Source of the DNA: Planctomycetota bacterium
Lineage (GTDB): Bacteria; Planctomycetota; Planctomycetia; Gemmatales; Gemmataceae
Length of the DNA: 32,605 bases
Assembly (NCBI GenBank): GCA_021325115.1
Contig: JAJPHU010000083.1
Coordinates: 1-32,605 of the forward strand
Direction of reading: 5' to 3'
The notes beneath the pieces are model-generated. The model was not told where the DNA came from. It did not search any database and worked only from the letters and a program-made list of their open reading frames with translations. Made by a program: the position numbers and the translations under genes. Positions 23,675 to 31,568 of the stretch are shown here, in pieces; position 1 is the first letter of the stretch; every line of letters starts with the position of its first letter.

Positions 23675-26563
23675 ATGCAACGTTATTCTCCTATCGGTGC
23701 AGCGCTTTTGGTCCTCGCGCTTGTGGCGTCCTTCCAGAGTAAGGGGCGTCCGCCCTCGGAGCATGCGAAGACTCCGGGGGCGGACGTTCCCCGCTCCGGG
23801 AGTTCGCCTCGGCGTTTTCCTGAGCCAACCAAGTTCGATCCCAGGCCGACCGCGCTTGGCGACGACTCCGCCGAGATGCTCGCGGTGATCTATTCACCCG
23901 ATCGGGAGACTTTGGCGACCGGCGGCGCCGATAAGTTGGTCAAGCTCTGGGATGCTGCGGGCGGCAAACTCCTCGCTTCCCTTGCCGGGCACAGCGATGC
24001 CATTGCTGGACTGGCCTTTTCACCGGATGGCAAAATCCTGGCCTCGGCCAGCTACGATCAGACCATTAAACTGTGGGACGTTGCTGCCCGCAAGGAACTG
24101 TGTACCTTGACTGGTCACAAAAATTGGATTTTCGGGATATCTTTTTCTCCAGATGGCAAAATGTTGGCCTCGGCCAGCTACGACCGCACGGTCAAGGTTT
24201 GGGACGTTGCCAGCGGGGTTGAGCGGGCCACGCTGAAACGCCACAAAGGCAGCGTCCGCGCCGTGGCGTTTGCACCGGACGGCAAGCTGCTGGCTTCCGG
24301 CGGCGCCGATCGCCGTATTTGCCTGTGGGACACGGGCACGCTCGCGGAGAAAGCTGTGCTGGCAGGGCATGAGGGGACCGTGCGCGGCCTGGCCTTTTCG
24401 CCGGACAGTAAGCGCCTGGCCAGCGTCGGCGAGGATCGGGCCGTCAAGTTGTGGGACGTGGCTCAGGGTCGAGAAGCGCTGTCACTTGATGGTCATAGCG
24501 ATGGCGTTTTCTCCGTGGCGTTTTCGCCCCACGGCCAGCTATTGGCTACGGGGAGCTTTGATCGCACCATCAAACTGTGGGACATAAATAGTGGGGCAGA
24601 GTTGGCTACTCTTGAAGGCCACAGCGAGGGCGTGACCTGCCTGGCGTTCGCGCCGAGTGGTCGGCAACTGGCCAGCGCCGCCGCCGACCGCACCGTCTAC
24701 CTATGGGAGGCCAGCCTGCCGCGTTTGCAAGCACGGCATACGCAGCAGTGCAGGCATGGGCCGCACACCGTCGCTGCTCTCGCGCCCAATGGCAGCATCG
24801 CCGCCACGGCCGGCGACGACCGAACGATCCGCCTCTACGACGTGAGGACCTGGCAGATCAAAGCAACTCTGCGCGGTCATCGGGCAGCGGTAGTCGGCCT
24901 GGCGTTTTCGCCAGATGGCAAACTGCTGGCCAGCGCCAGCCGCGATCGCACGGCCCGCTTGTGGTCGGTACCAGACGGCCGGTTAATTACCTCGCTCGGC
25001 GGCCATCGCAATGCCGTCCGTGCCGTCGCGTTTTCGCCCGATGGCAAGACACTCGCCACCGCCGGTTCCGATCGCACCATCCTCTTGTGGGACGTGCCCG
25101 ATCCCTCAGCCGTACCCGAGCCGCTGCGTGAACGGGCAACCTGGACCGGCCACAGCACCGGTATCGCCTGCTTGGCCTTCTCGCCCGATGGACGCCTGTT
25201 AGCCAGCGGTGGTGATGCCGCCCTCCTTCTCTCCCCCAAATTGGGGAAGGGAAAAGGCGGAGCGACTGGCATCGTCAAATTGTGGGATATATCCAGCGGC
25301 AAGGAAAGGGCGAGTTGGTCTGCCCACGCGGGTGACGTGACTGCACTGGCTTTCGCCCCGCACGCTCCGCAGTTGGTAACGGGCGGCAGCGATGCAGCTT
25401 TCAAGATATGGCGTTTAGACGACCACAAATGTATTTTAACACGTAGACAACGGAGCGCCGTGTGTGCGCTGACATTTGCTCCGGATGGCAAGCAGTTTCT
25501 AAGCGGATATTCGGGGTCTGAAATAGTGCTATGGGATACCGACTCCTGGCAGGAGCAGATTCGATTGACGGGACATCACGGTGCCATCCATTCACTCGCT
25601 TTTGCGCTGGACGGTAATTTCCTCATCAGCACTGGTCAGGATGAGATGCTCAAACAGTGGAGCTTGGAGCCACGGCATTTACCGGTGGTGCGTTGTAGCG
25701 GCCACAGCGGTTGGGTGACAGCCGCCATCTTGACCCCGGATGGACGGCACATTCTCTCCGGCAGCTGGGACGGCACGCTCCGCCTCTGGGATGCCAGCAG
25801 CGGCCAAGAAGTCGCTGTCTGGGAGGGCCATGCCGACAAGGTACAAGCCGTGGCCCTTCGTGCAGACGGACGGTTTGCTCTGTCGGCTAGCAGCGACCGT
25901 ACGGCGCGCCTCTGGGACGTTGCCGCCGGCAAAGAAATTCGGCAGCTCAAAGGACACACGAAAACGGTGACTTGTGCCGCTTTCAGCCCGGATGGCCAGT
26001 ACGTCGTTACGGGAAGCCACGATGGTACGCTCCGTCTATGGGACGTGGCGACCGGGCGTGAGCTGCAGAAGCTCAAAGGATTGACAGACTCTTTGTACGC
26101 CGTCGCCTTCGCGCCGGATAACAAGACCATTGCCGCCAGTGGAAGCGAGGACAATGCCTGCGTCCTCTGGGACACAGTCGCTAACAAGAAACAAGGATTC
26201 TTCACCGGACATGCCGGCCCCGTATTGGCGCTTGCTTTTTCTCCTGATGGACAACAGTTGCTGACTGGCAGCACAGACCGCACTGTGCGCCTCTGGGAGG
26301 TGACAACCAAGAAAGAAATCCGCCGTTTCGAAGGACACGCTGGCTATGTTCGTTCGGTATGGTTCGCAGCCAATGGCCGGTACGTCCTGAGCGGTAGCTA
26401 CGATCACACGGTTCGTTGGTGGGACGTGCGAACGGGAGAATGTCGGGACAGTTTCGAGCTGCACGATAAACCGGTGTTAAGTGTGGGATTATCGATCGAT
26501 GGCCACCGAGCCGTCTCCGGCGGCGCGGACGGCATTGTATGTTTGTGGGAATTGACACCATAG
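23675..26563 (+). CDS. Exported WD40 protein with 21 repeats (three predicted seven-bladed propellers)
   Basis: Start ATG 23675 is preferred over an upstream GTG at 23600 that overlaps the TPR gene: it has GGGAG upstream and gives a signal peptide-like start (AALLVLALVASF at 9-20). The product is 962 aa. I count 21 consecutive WD40 repeats from about residue 65 to the end, with the usual F-SPDG-LAS-D-T-LWD pattern; 21 fits three seven-bladed beta-propellers. Repeats 7, 12-14 are the least regular. Two palindromic elements are translated: residues 24-44 just after the signal peptide, and 516-530 inside repeat 11. WD40 propellers bind partner proteins; no catalytic domain is present. The gene follows the TPR gene by 19 bases, so both are probably co-transcribed and may form one exported assembly. 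Confidence 0.88.
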   Translation: MQRYSPIGAALLVLALVASFQSKGRPPSEHAKTPGADVPRSGSSPRRFPEPTKFDPRPTALGDDSAEMLAVIYSPDRETLATGGADKLVKLWDAAGGKLLASLAGHSDAIAGLAFSPDGKILASASYDQTIKLWDVAARKELCTLTGHKNWIFGISFSPDGKMLASASYDRTVKVWDVASGVERATLKRHKGSVRAVAFAPDGKLLASGGADRRICLWDTGTLAEKAVLAGHEGTVRGLAFSPDSKRLASVGEDRAVKLWDVAQGREALSLDGHSDGVFSVAFSPHGQLLATGSFDRTIKLWDINSGAELATLEGHSEGVTCLAFAPSGRQLASAAADRTVYLWEASLPRLQARHTQQCRHGPHTVAALAPNGSIAATAGDDRTIRLYDVRTWQIKATLRGHRAAVVGLAFSPDGKLLASASRDRTARLWSVPDGRLITSLGGHRNAVRAVAFSPDGKTLATAGSDRTILLWDVPDPSAVPEPLRERATWTGHSTGIACLAFSPDGRLLASGGDAALLLSPKLGKGKGGATGIVKLWDISSGKERASWSAHAGDVTALAFAPHAPQLVTGGSDAAFKIWRLDDHKCILTRRQRSAVCALTFAPDGKQFLSGYSGSEIVLWDTDSWQEQIRLTGHHGAIHSLAFALDGNFLISTGQDEMLKQWSLEPRHLPVVRCSGHSGWVTAAILTPDGRHILSGSWDGTLRLWDASSGQEVAVWEGHADKVQAVALRADGRFALSASSDRTARLWDVAAGKEIRQLKGHTKTVTCAAFSPDGQYVVTGSHDGTLRLWDVATGRELQKLKGLTDSLYAVAFAPDNKTIAASGSEDNACVLWDTVANKKQGFFTGHAGPVLALAFSPDGQQLLTGSTDRTVRLWEVTTKKEIRRFEGHAGYVRSVWFAANGRYVLSGSYDHTVRWWDVRTGECRDSFELHDKPVLSVGLSIDGHRAVSGGADGIVCLWELTP
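23743..23802. repeat. Family A palindromic element in the WD40 gene
   Basis: CGTCCGCCC (23747-23755) pairs with GGGCGGACG (23778-23786), extended by GGGG (23743-23746) and CCCC (23789-23792). The middle GAGCATGCGAAGACTCCGGG differs at one base from the TPR element near 15217-15236. It encodes residues 24-44, including SEHAKTPGADVPRSG, between the signal peptide and the propellers. Confidence 0.8.
25220..25264. repeat. Family E element inserted in WD40 blade 11
   Basis: CCCCAA (25234-25239) pairs with TTGGGG (25241-25246), in a C/T-rich then A/G-rich sequence. The 45 bases encode residues 516-530 (ALLLSPKLGKGKGGA) between GGDA and TGIVKLWD. Without them repeat 11 has normal WD40 length, so this is a clear 15-codon insertion in the loop between strands c and d. 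Confidence 0.8.
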
Positions 26564-26578
26564 GGGAGTGAATAATTT

Positions 26579-26645
26579 CGTTTCGCTGCGAGTTGTAGAC
26601 GAGCGCGGGGATGTCTCGCGCTTGTCTACGGCTCGCAGCGAAACG
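26579..26645. repeat. 29-bp inverted repeat between WD40 and DUF1549 genes
   Basis: Arms 26579-26607 and 26617-26645 match at 26 of 29 positions with a nine-base loop; each begins or ends with CGTTTCGCTGCGAG or its complement. It occupies the leader of the DUF1549 gene, ending 27 bases before its ATG. The frame remains open through it, so an in-frame extension upstream is possible but unlikely. It may reduce read-through from the WD40 gene or be a mobile palindrome. Confidence 0.8.
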
Positions 26646-26672
26646 GGAAATCGCCCTGTGGAGGACTCGATC

Positions 26673-28268
26673 ATGCGACGGTATATTGTGGGCTCGTTGA
26701 TTCTGGGGCTATCCCTACTGGGGAGCTTGCCACTGCATGCGACTGAGGTATTAAGTGAGCAGGAATTGGCAAAAAAAATCGATCAATTTCTTGCCGCGCG
26801 CTGGAAGACAGAAAAAATCGAGCCTGCTCCCTTGGCCGATGATGCTGAGTATCTGCGCCGCCTCTATCTCGATCTGATCGGCCGCATTCCGTCACGGGAA
26901 GAAGCACGGGCATTCCTTAACGATCCAATACCGGATAAGCGAACACGGCGGGTGTGGCGTTTGCTGGATGAAGGCGCCCATGTAGAGCATTTCGTCCACG
27001 TGTGGCGCGATCTGCTCATCCCGGAAACCAACAACATCGAAGTGCCAGGTCAGCTCAACAGCTTCACCGACTGGCTGCGCCAACAGTTTTCGCAGAACGT
27101 GCCCTACGACCGCATGATAAGCGAACTGCTTACAGTTCCCTTCGGCGGCGAGCGCGTGCGTTCACGGCGGATGATGCGAAACGAACCGAGCGATCCGGCC
27201 GCGCCGTCGCCGCGGGCGTTCTATCTGGCCAAGGACGCCAAGCCAGAGGAATTGGCTGCCAGCACGGCCCGCCTGTTCCTGGGAGTGAGCATCGAGTGTG
27301 CCCAGTGTCATAACCACCCATTCGCCTCGTGGACACGGCAGCACTTCTGGGGCTACGCCGCCTTCTTCGCCGGATTGCAACGCGATGCCGAGAACAACGG
27401 CGTTATCCGCGAGGTGTTCGATCGCCGTGACATCAAAATTCCCGGCAGCCTCACCAGTGCCGAGGCCCGCTTCCTCGACGAGACCCAGCCGCGCTGGAAG
27501 TACAACGTCGGCGCCCGCGCCACCCTCGCCGAATGGCTGACCGCTGCCAACAATCCGTACTTTGCCCGCGCCACGGTGAACCGGCTGTGGACACATTTCT
27601 TCGCTCTGGGATTGGTCGAACCTGTGGACGATTTCCGTCCTGACAATCCGCCGAGCCATCCCGAATTACTCGACGAGTTGGCTCGCCAGTTCGCTGCCCA
27701 TCACTTCGACCTGCGTTACCTTGTGCGGAGCATCACGGCCAGCCGGGCCTATCAGCTCAGCAGTGCTGCACCCGCTTCAGCTTCTCTGCCCCCGCGTCTG
27801 TTCGCGCAGATGGCCGTCAAGGGGCTCTCTCCCGAGCAGCTGTTCGATAGCTTGGCCATGGCCACTGGCTATCGACCGCCGCCCCGTTCGCGCCCGATGA
27901 ACAACGCGGCCTCCCCCGACGCTCGCGCGGAATTTCTGGCTCGATTTGCGGGTGGCCAGCCGCGTACCGAAATGCAGCGCTCCATCCAGCAAGCCCTGAT
28001 GTTGATGAACGGCCAATTCATCGCGGACGCTACATGTCTCAAAAACGGCGCTATGCTGGCAAGCATCGCCAACGATCGCTCGCTAGACACAGCTGGCAAA
28101 GTCGAAGCGTTGTACCTGGCCACGCTGTCGCGCAAGCCCACAACGCGAGAAGCGAAGCGATTCGTGCAGTACGTGGAAGAAGGTGGCCCCAGCAAGGATG
28201 CGAAGCAGGCATTGGCCGATGTTTTCTGGGTACTGCTAAACAGTGCGGAATTCAGTCTCAACCATTAA
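26673..28268 (+). CDS. DUF1549/DUF1553 exported protein with CxxCH motif
   Basis: Start ATG 26673 has GGAGG eight bases upstream and gives a signal peptide (VGSLILGLSLLGSLPLHA); an upstream GTG at 26568 would read through a hairpin. The 531-aa protein has the planctomycete DUF1549 domain at about 30-235, including YLDLIGRIPS and the signature ECAQCHNHPF with C209, C212, H213 (a CxxCH haem-c-like site), and the DUF1553 domain at about 270-525 (NPYFARATVNRLW, GLVEPVDDFRPDNPPSHPEL, LYLATLSRKPT). Many relatives carry an extra N-terminal cytochrome domain (PSCyt1) and are followed by a DUF1501 gene; neither is present here. The family is abundant in planctomycetes and its biochemical role is not firmly known. 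Confidence 0.9.
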   Translation: MRRYIVGSLILGLSLLGSLPLHATEVLSEQELAKKIDQFLAARWKTEKIEPAPLADDAEYLRRLYLDLIGRIPSREEARAFLNDPIPDKRTRRVWRLLDEGAHVEHFVHVWRDLLIPETNNIEVPGQLNSFTDWLRQQFSQNVPYDRMISELLTVPFGGERVRSRRMMRNEPSDPAAPSPRAFYLAKDAKPEELAASTARLFLGVSIECAQCHNHPFASWTRQHFWGYAAFFAGLQRDAENNGVIREVFDRRDIKIPGSLTSAEARFLDETQPRWKYNVGARATLAEWLTAANNPYFARATVNRLWTHFFALGLVEPVDDFRPDNPPSHPELLDELARQFAAHHFDLRYLVRSITASRAYQLSSAAPASASLPPRLFAQMAVKGLSPEQLFDSLAMATGYRPPPRSRPMNNAASPDARAEFLARFAGGQPRTEMQRSIQQALMLMNGQFIADATCLKNGAMLASIANDRSLDTAGKVEALYLATLSRKPTTREAKRFVQYVEEGGPSKDAKQALADVFWVLLNSAEFSLNH

Positions 28269-28458
28269 GTGGGTACGTGCAAACACGAGCTCACCAGAGG
28301 CGCATGATCCCATAGACGTCGACAGAGACACTGACCGAGGGCGCATATCCCCTGGGTCTGGAAGTGAAGATGCGCCGCAAGGAAAGAGACGACAAGAATA
28401 TCTCCTTCCGCTATCAGAGCGATAAGGCCCTTCTATGAAAATGCTCCCCTGTTCCTCT
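28269..28458. other. Gap between convergent DUF1549 and mnmE genes
   Basis: A 190-base spacer between two converging stops. GGCGCAT near 28301 and ATGCGCC near 28369 could pair, but over a long loop. No T-run terminator, RNA gene or convincing ORF is seen. Confidence 0.4.
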
Positions 28459-29781
28459 TCATTTCCCGATACAAAACCGGCTAAAAATGCGATCCAGCAA
28501 ATCATCTGTGTACACGGTGCCAACCATCTCGCCAAGTTGTTCCAGCGCTCCGCGCAGCTCCAGGGCCAATAGCTCCGGCGGCTCTTCGAACAAGACAATG
28601 CCGTGTGCGCGCCGCAGCTGCTCCAGGCACGATTCGACATGATGGCGGCAGCGGCTCAGACTCGGCGCCAGGGCCGGCTGCTGGTGATGGTGAGCATGTT
28701 CGGCCAGTAGCGACCGCAGCGAATCGAGGCCGCTTCCCGTAACGGCGCTGGTAGCCAGCAGGCCAGAATGAGGTGTTTTCAGATCGCATTTAGTAGCTAT
28801 GGCGACGACCGGCGGATGCGGACGGTGGCACATTGCCTCTTCTTCCGGTGCTAACGGACAGCCCGCCTCCAGACACAACAACAGCAAATCGGCTTGCTCG
28901 ACTTGTTCGCGGGCCAGCGTTTGTGCTTGCGTTTCGATGGTGCCCAACTCTGCCTGCCAACCGGGCGTATCGATCAGCTCAATGGGGGTTTCACCGAGAT
29001 GAAGACGCTGCACGAGATAATCGCGCGTGGTGCCCGGCTGCGGGCTGACCAGGGCGTCGGTGCCGGCGAGAGCGTTGAACAGACTGCTTTTGCCGGCGTT
29101 GGGGCGACCGGTCAGCACAACACGGAAGACGCGGTCGGCCAGGCCGCGCTGTTCCAGCTGCTTGCCCAGCAGCGTGACCTGCGCCAGGGCCTTGCTGATG
29201 CGTTTGAGCATCTCCTCCGGCTGGATGAAGCGAATATCCTCATCGGCGAAATCGAGGCCGGCTTCGACATCGGCGAGAAGATTAAGCAGGTCGTCGCGCA
29301 GCTCTTGCAGCGGGCGAGTCATGCCGCCGGCCAGCTGTTTAAGGGCTTGTTTCAGCTCATCGCGCGAACTGGACTCGATGACGGCGTGGACGGCCTCGGC
29401 GCGGGTCAGGTCGAGCTTGCCGGCCAGAAAGGCGCGTAGGGTAAACTCGCCAGGTCCGGCGGCGCGGCAGCCAGCCTGGAGAAGCTGGGCGACCAACAGC
29501 TCCACCAGAGGCGGGCTGGAGAGCAGGTGAATCTCGGCGAGGTCCTGTCCGGTGTAGCTGTGCGGCGCGGCCCAGAAATACACGTCGGCCGGAATGGGGG
29601 CCAGATCCGGCAAACGCAAATGTCCCGACAGCAGGGCGCGTTGCCCGGCGACGAGAGGCTGCGGCGCTGCAAACAAGGGAGCAAGCACGGCAGCAGCAGC
29701 AGGACCACTGATACGGACAATGGCGCGAGCGCCAGGTCCAGCAGGAGTGGAGAGCGCCGTGATAGTATCGCGGGTGTGCAT
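28459..29781 (-). CDS. mnmE: tRNA uridine-5-carboxymethylaminomethyl modification GTPase MnmE
   Basis: With MnmG, MnmE makes the 5-carboxymethylaminomethyl modification of wobble uridine in certain tRNAs, in the cytoplasm. The 440-aa protein starts at ATG 29781 (DTITALSTPAGPGARAIVRI), one base after the stop of the VWA gene, which suggests translational coupling; longer upstream starts lack homology. It has the N-terminal tetrahydrofolate-binding domain (GEFTLRAFLAGKLDLTRAEA at 111-130), helical domain, and G domain: GRPNAGKS (225-232), TTR (251-253), DTPG (271-274), and the C-terminal CIGK (437-440) with the functional cysteine. The base-specificity motif is TKCD (330-333), where NKxD is canonical. 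Length is close to the usual 450. Confidence 0.95.
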   Translation of the reverse strand: MHTRDTITALSTPAGPGARAIVRISGPAAAAVLAPLFAAPQPLVAGQRALLSGHLRLPDLAPIPADVYFWAAPHSYTGQDLAEIHLLSSPPLVELLVAQLLQAGCRAAGPGEFTLRAFLAGKLDLTRAEAVHAVIESSSRDELKQALKQLAGGMTRPLQELRDDLLNLLADVEAGLDFADEDIRFIQPEEMLKRISKALAQVTLLGKQLEQRGLADRVFRVVLTGRPNAGKSSLFNALAGTDALVSPQPGTTRDYLVQRLHLGETPIELIDTPGWQAELGTIETQAQTLAREQVEQADLLLLCLEAGCPLAPEEEAMCHRPHPPVVAIATKCDLKTPHSGLLATSAVTGSGLDSLRSLLAEHAHHHQQPALAPSLSRCRHHVESCLEQLRRAHGIVLFEEPPELLALELRGALEQLGEMVGTVYTDDLLDRIFSRFCIGK

Positions 29782-29782
29782 C

Positions 29783-31480
29783 TCATGCGCCGCCGTAGAA
29801 ACGATACAGTTGCCGTACGCCCGCCGGCGCCAGCAGGAAAATACCCAACAACAACAATAATGCCAGATAGATACGATAGTCCATCTCCGGTACAACGACG
29901 CCGTGGACGTTGTAATCGACGGAGCCGACGTTACTGAGGCGGACGCCGCCGTGCTCGATGCTGATATCGATGCCCCGGGCCGTGCCGTCGTGGCTGGAAC
30001 GCTGGCTGGCGAACGTCACGGTGTAAGTCGATTGCAGCTGCGTTGCCAGGTCACGAAAAAAATCGGGCAGCTTGGCCGCGTCGCGCGCCCAGAAGAATTT
30101 GCCACCCGTTTTTTCGGCCAGCTCGCGCAACTCTGCCTCGTTGATACCGTCATCGTGCAGATGGATCGAAAGTTCCTCGAAGATGTCGAACAATTTTTGC
30201 TCGTTGCCGGCATGGAAATATTTGCCGCCGGTCTCCGCGGCCATGCGCTTCATGATGGCCTCGTTGATTTCTTCCTTCTGGCCCAGGCCGAGCATGTAAA
30301 GCGGATATTTCAATTCTTTAGCACGATCGATGACCAGCTGAGCGGAGACGCGGCTGCCGGGTGCTTCGTCGCGGCCGTCGGTGAGGACAACGACGGCGTT
30401 GCGGCCGTTGCGACGGGCGGCGGCCAACGTCTCCAAACCGGCGTACGTGGCATCGTAGAGCGAGGTGCCGCCTTCCGGTTGCAACTCCTTGATGCGCTGG
30501 GTCAACAATTGCTTGTCGTCGCTGAAATTGGCGGGAACATCATCGACATTGCTGCTGAAGGGCTGAAGGGCGATCTTGGCGTCGCGCCGCATCAAGTCGA
30601 CGAAATGCGAGGCAGCCGTGCGCAACGCTTCGATTTTTGAGCGCTGATCGTTAGCATCGGCCTTCTCTTTCATGCTGCCGGAATGATCGAGAACCAGGAC
30701 AGTGGTGACGTTTTTGTACTTGCCCAATTCACCGATACCGAGCGTGTAGATCGGGACTTGATAAACGGTGGCCAGTTTGATGACTTCGCCCACGCTTCGT
30801 TTGCTGTTCATGTCCACACCATCGGTCATAAGGACGACGGCGCGGCGGCCGGCAATGTCCCGGAGCATGTCCACGGACCTGGCAACAGCGTCGAGGTAAG
30901 CAGTGCCGCCCATCGGCCGAGCTGCGTCGATAAGCTGGCGAATCTTGCGGCGATGCTCCTGAGCCGGGGGCGTCAGCCCCCTGAGTCTGACCTCGTGTCC
31001 GGGCGGCTCTTCGACACGCATAAGATGATCGAAAAGGATCAGACCAATTTCGGAGTTTGCGGAGAGATGGTTGAGAAAGATGCCAGCCGCCTTCTTGGCC
31101 TCGTCGAGCTTGCACACACGGCTGCCGCTGCTGGCGTTTTCCATACTGCCACTGATGTCCATGGCTAATACAGCAGTCAGCGGCGTCCATGGCGAGAAGA
31201 TTTCCAGGTCGTGGACCTTGCGGCCATCCTCGCGAACAACGATGTCGGCCTTGTCCACATCAGCATCCTGGCCATCGGAAGCGCGACGCACTCGGAAATG
31301 TACGGTGACGTACAATGCCTGTTTGCCATTGCGCTCGCGGAACGAGGCGAACACTTTGTTTTCACCGTGGTCATCTTTGTCGATCTCGATTTGATAGTGC
31401 AGGGATTCGGTATCCGGGGCAGCACCTGGCACAACGGCGACGAGCAGCAGCGCCAGAGCGATGGCGGGGAGGATACGCAT
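29783..31480 (-). CDS. Exported tandem-VWA protein with C-terminal membrane anchor
   Basis: Start ATG 31480 is chosen because it gives a signal peptide (RILPAIALALLLVAVVPGA) and has GGAGAG six bases upstream; the frame opens further upstream into the yidC end but without homology. The 565-aa protein has two VWA domains, each with a complete MIDAS: DISGS (108-112), T193, D220, and DHSGS (265-269), T339, D368. A beta-rich segment and one transmembrane helix (about 537-551) with a short basic tail follow, so both VWA domains should lie outside the membrane. Residues 160-178 include a palindrome-encoded stretch (RLRGLTPPA). The gene separates yidC from mnmE, which are neighbours in many bacteria. 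Binding partner unknown. Confidence 0.85.
   Translation of the reverse strand: MRILPAIALALLLVAVVPGAAPDTESLHYQIEIDKDDHGENKVFASFRERNGKQALYVTVHFRVRRASDGQDADVDKADIVVREDGRKVHDLEIFSPWTPLTAVLAMDISGSMENASSGSRVCKLDEAKKAAGIFLNHLSANSEIGLILFDHLMRVEEPPGHEVRLRGLTPPAQEHRRKIRQLIDAARPMGGTAYLDAVARSVDMLRDIAGRRAVVLMTDGVDMNSKRSVGEVIKLATVYQVPIYTLGIGELGKYKNVTTVLVLDHSGSMKEKADANDQRSKIEALRTAASHFVDLMRRDAKIALQPFSSNVDDVPANFSDDKQLLTQRIKELQPEGGTSLYDATYAGLETLAAARRNGRNAVVVLTDGRDEAPGSRVSAQLVIDRAKELKYPLYMLGLGQKEEINEAIMKRMAAETGGKYFHAGNEQKLFDIFEELSIHLHDDGINEAELRELAEKTGGKFFWARDAAKLPDFFRDLATQLQSTYTVTFASQRSSHDGTARGIDISIEHGGVRLSNVGSVDYNVHGVVVPEMDYRIYLALLLLLGIFLLAPAGVRQLYRFYGGA
30966..30986. repeat. Family D element in the tandem-VWA gene
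   Basis: GGGGGC (30966-30971) pairs with GCCCCC (30976-30981) around GTCA. Bases 30970-30986 are the exact reverse complement of 16117-16133 in the TPR gene. It encodes RLRGLTPPA inside the first VWA domain, in a loop before the T193 MIDAS region, and in a different frame from the TPR copy. Confidence 0.65.
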
Positions 31481-31502
31481 GATTGCTCTCCGGACAGGTC
31501 CC

Positions 31503-31557
31503 GACGAGCCGGAAGCGTAAGCGACGGTCATTCTGCCGCTTACGCTTCCGGCTCGTC
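31503..31557. repeat. Perfect 21-bp inverted repeat between yidC and tandem-VWA genes (family C)
   Basis: Arms 31503-31523 and 31537-31557 are perfect complements with a 13-base loop. The core GCCGGAAGCGTAAGCG is shared with the in-frame element at 12047-12092. It occupies most of the 88-base gap between the two minus-strand genes and has no T-run, so it is more likely a REP-like palindrome than a simple terminator, though it could still reduce read-through or protect the transcript. Confidence 0.85.
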
Positions 31558-31568
31558 TCCTTCGCGAA

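Noticed and set aside
26568-26672. GTG start of the DUF1549 gene upstream of the 29-bp inverted repeat
   Set aside because: ATG 26673 has GGAGG at good spacing and starts a signal peptide; the extension is just the hairpin read open.
966-31557. CRISPR array as explanation for the repeated palindromes
   Set aside because: The repeats are dispersed, differ between families, and have no regular spacers or cas genes nearby.
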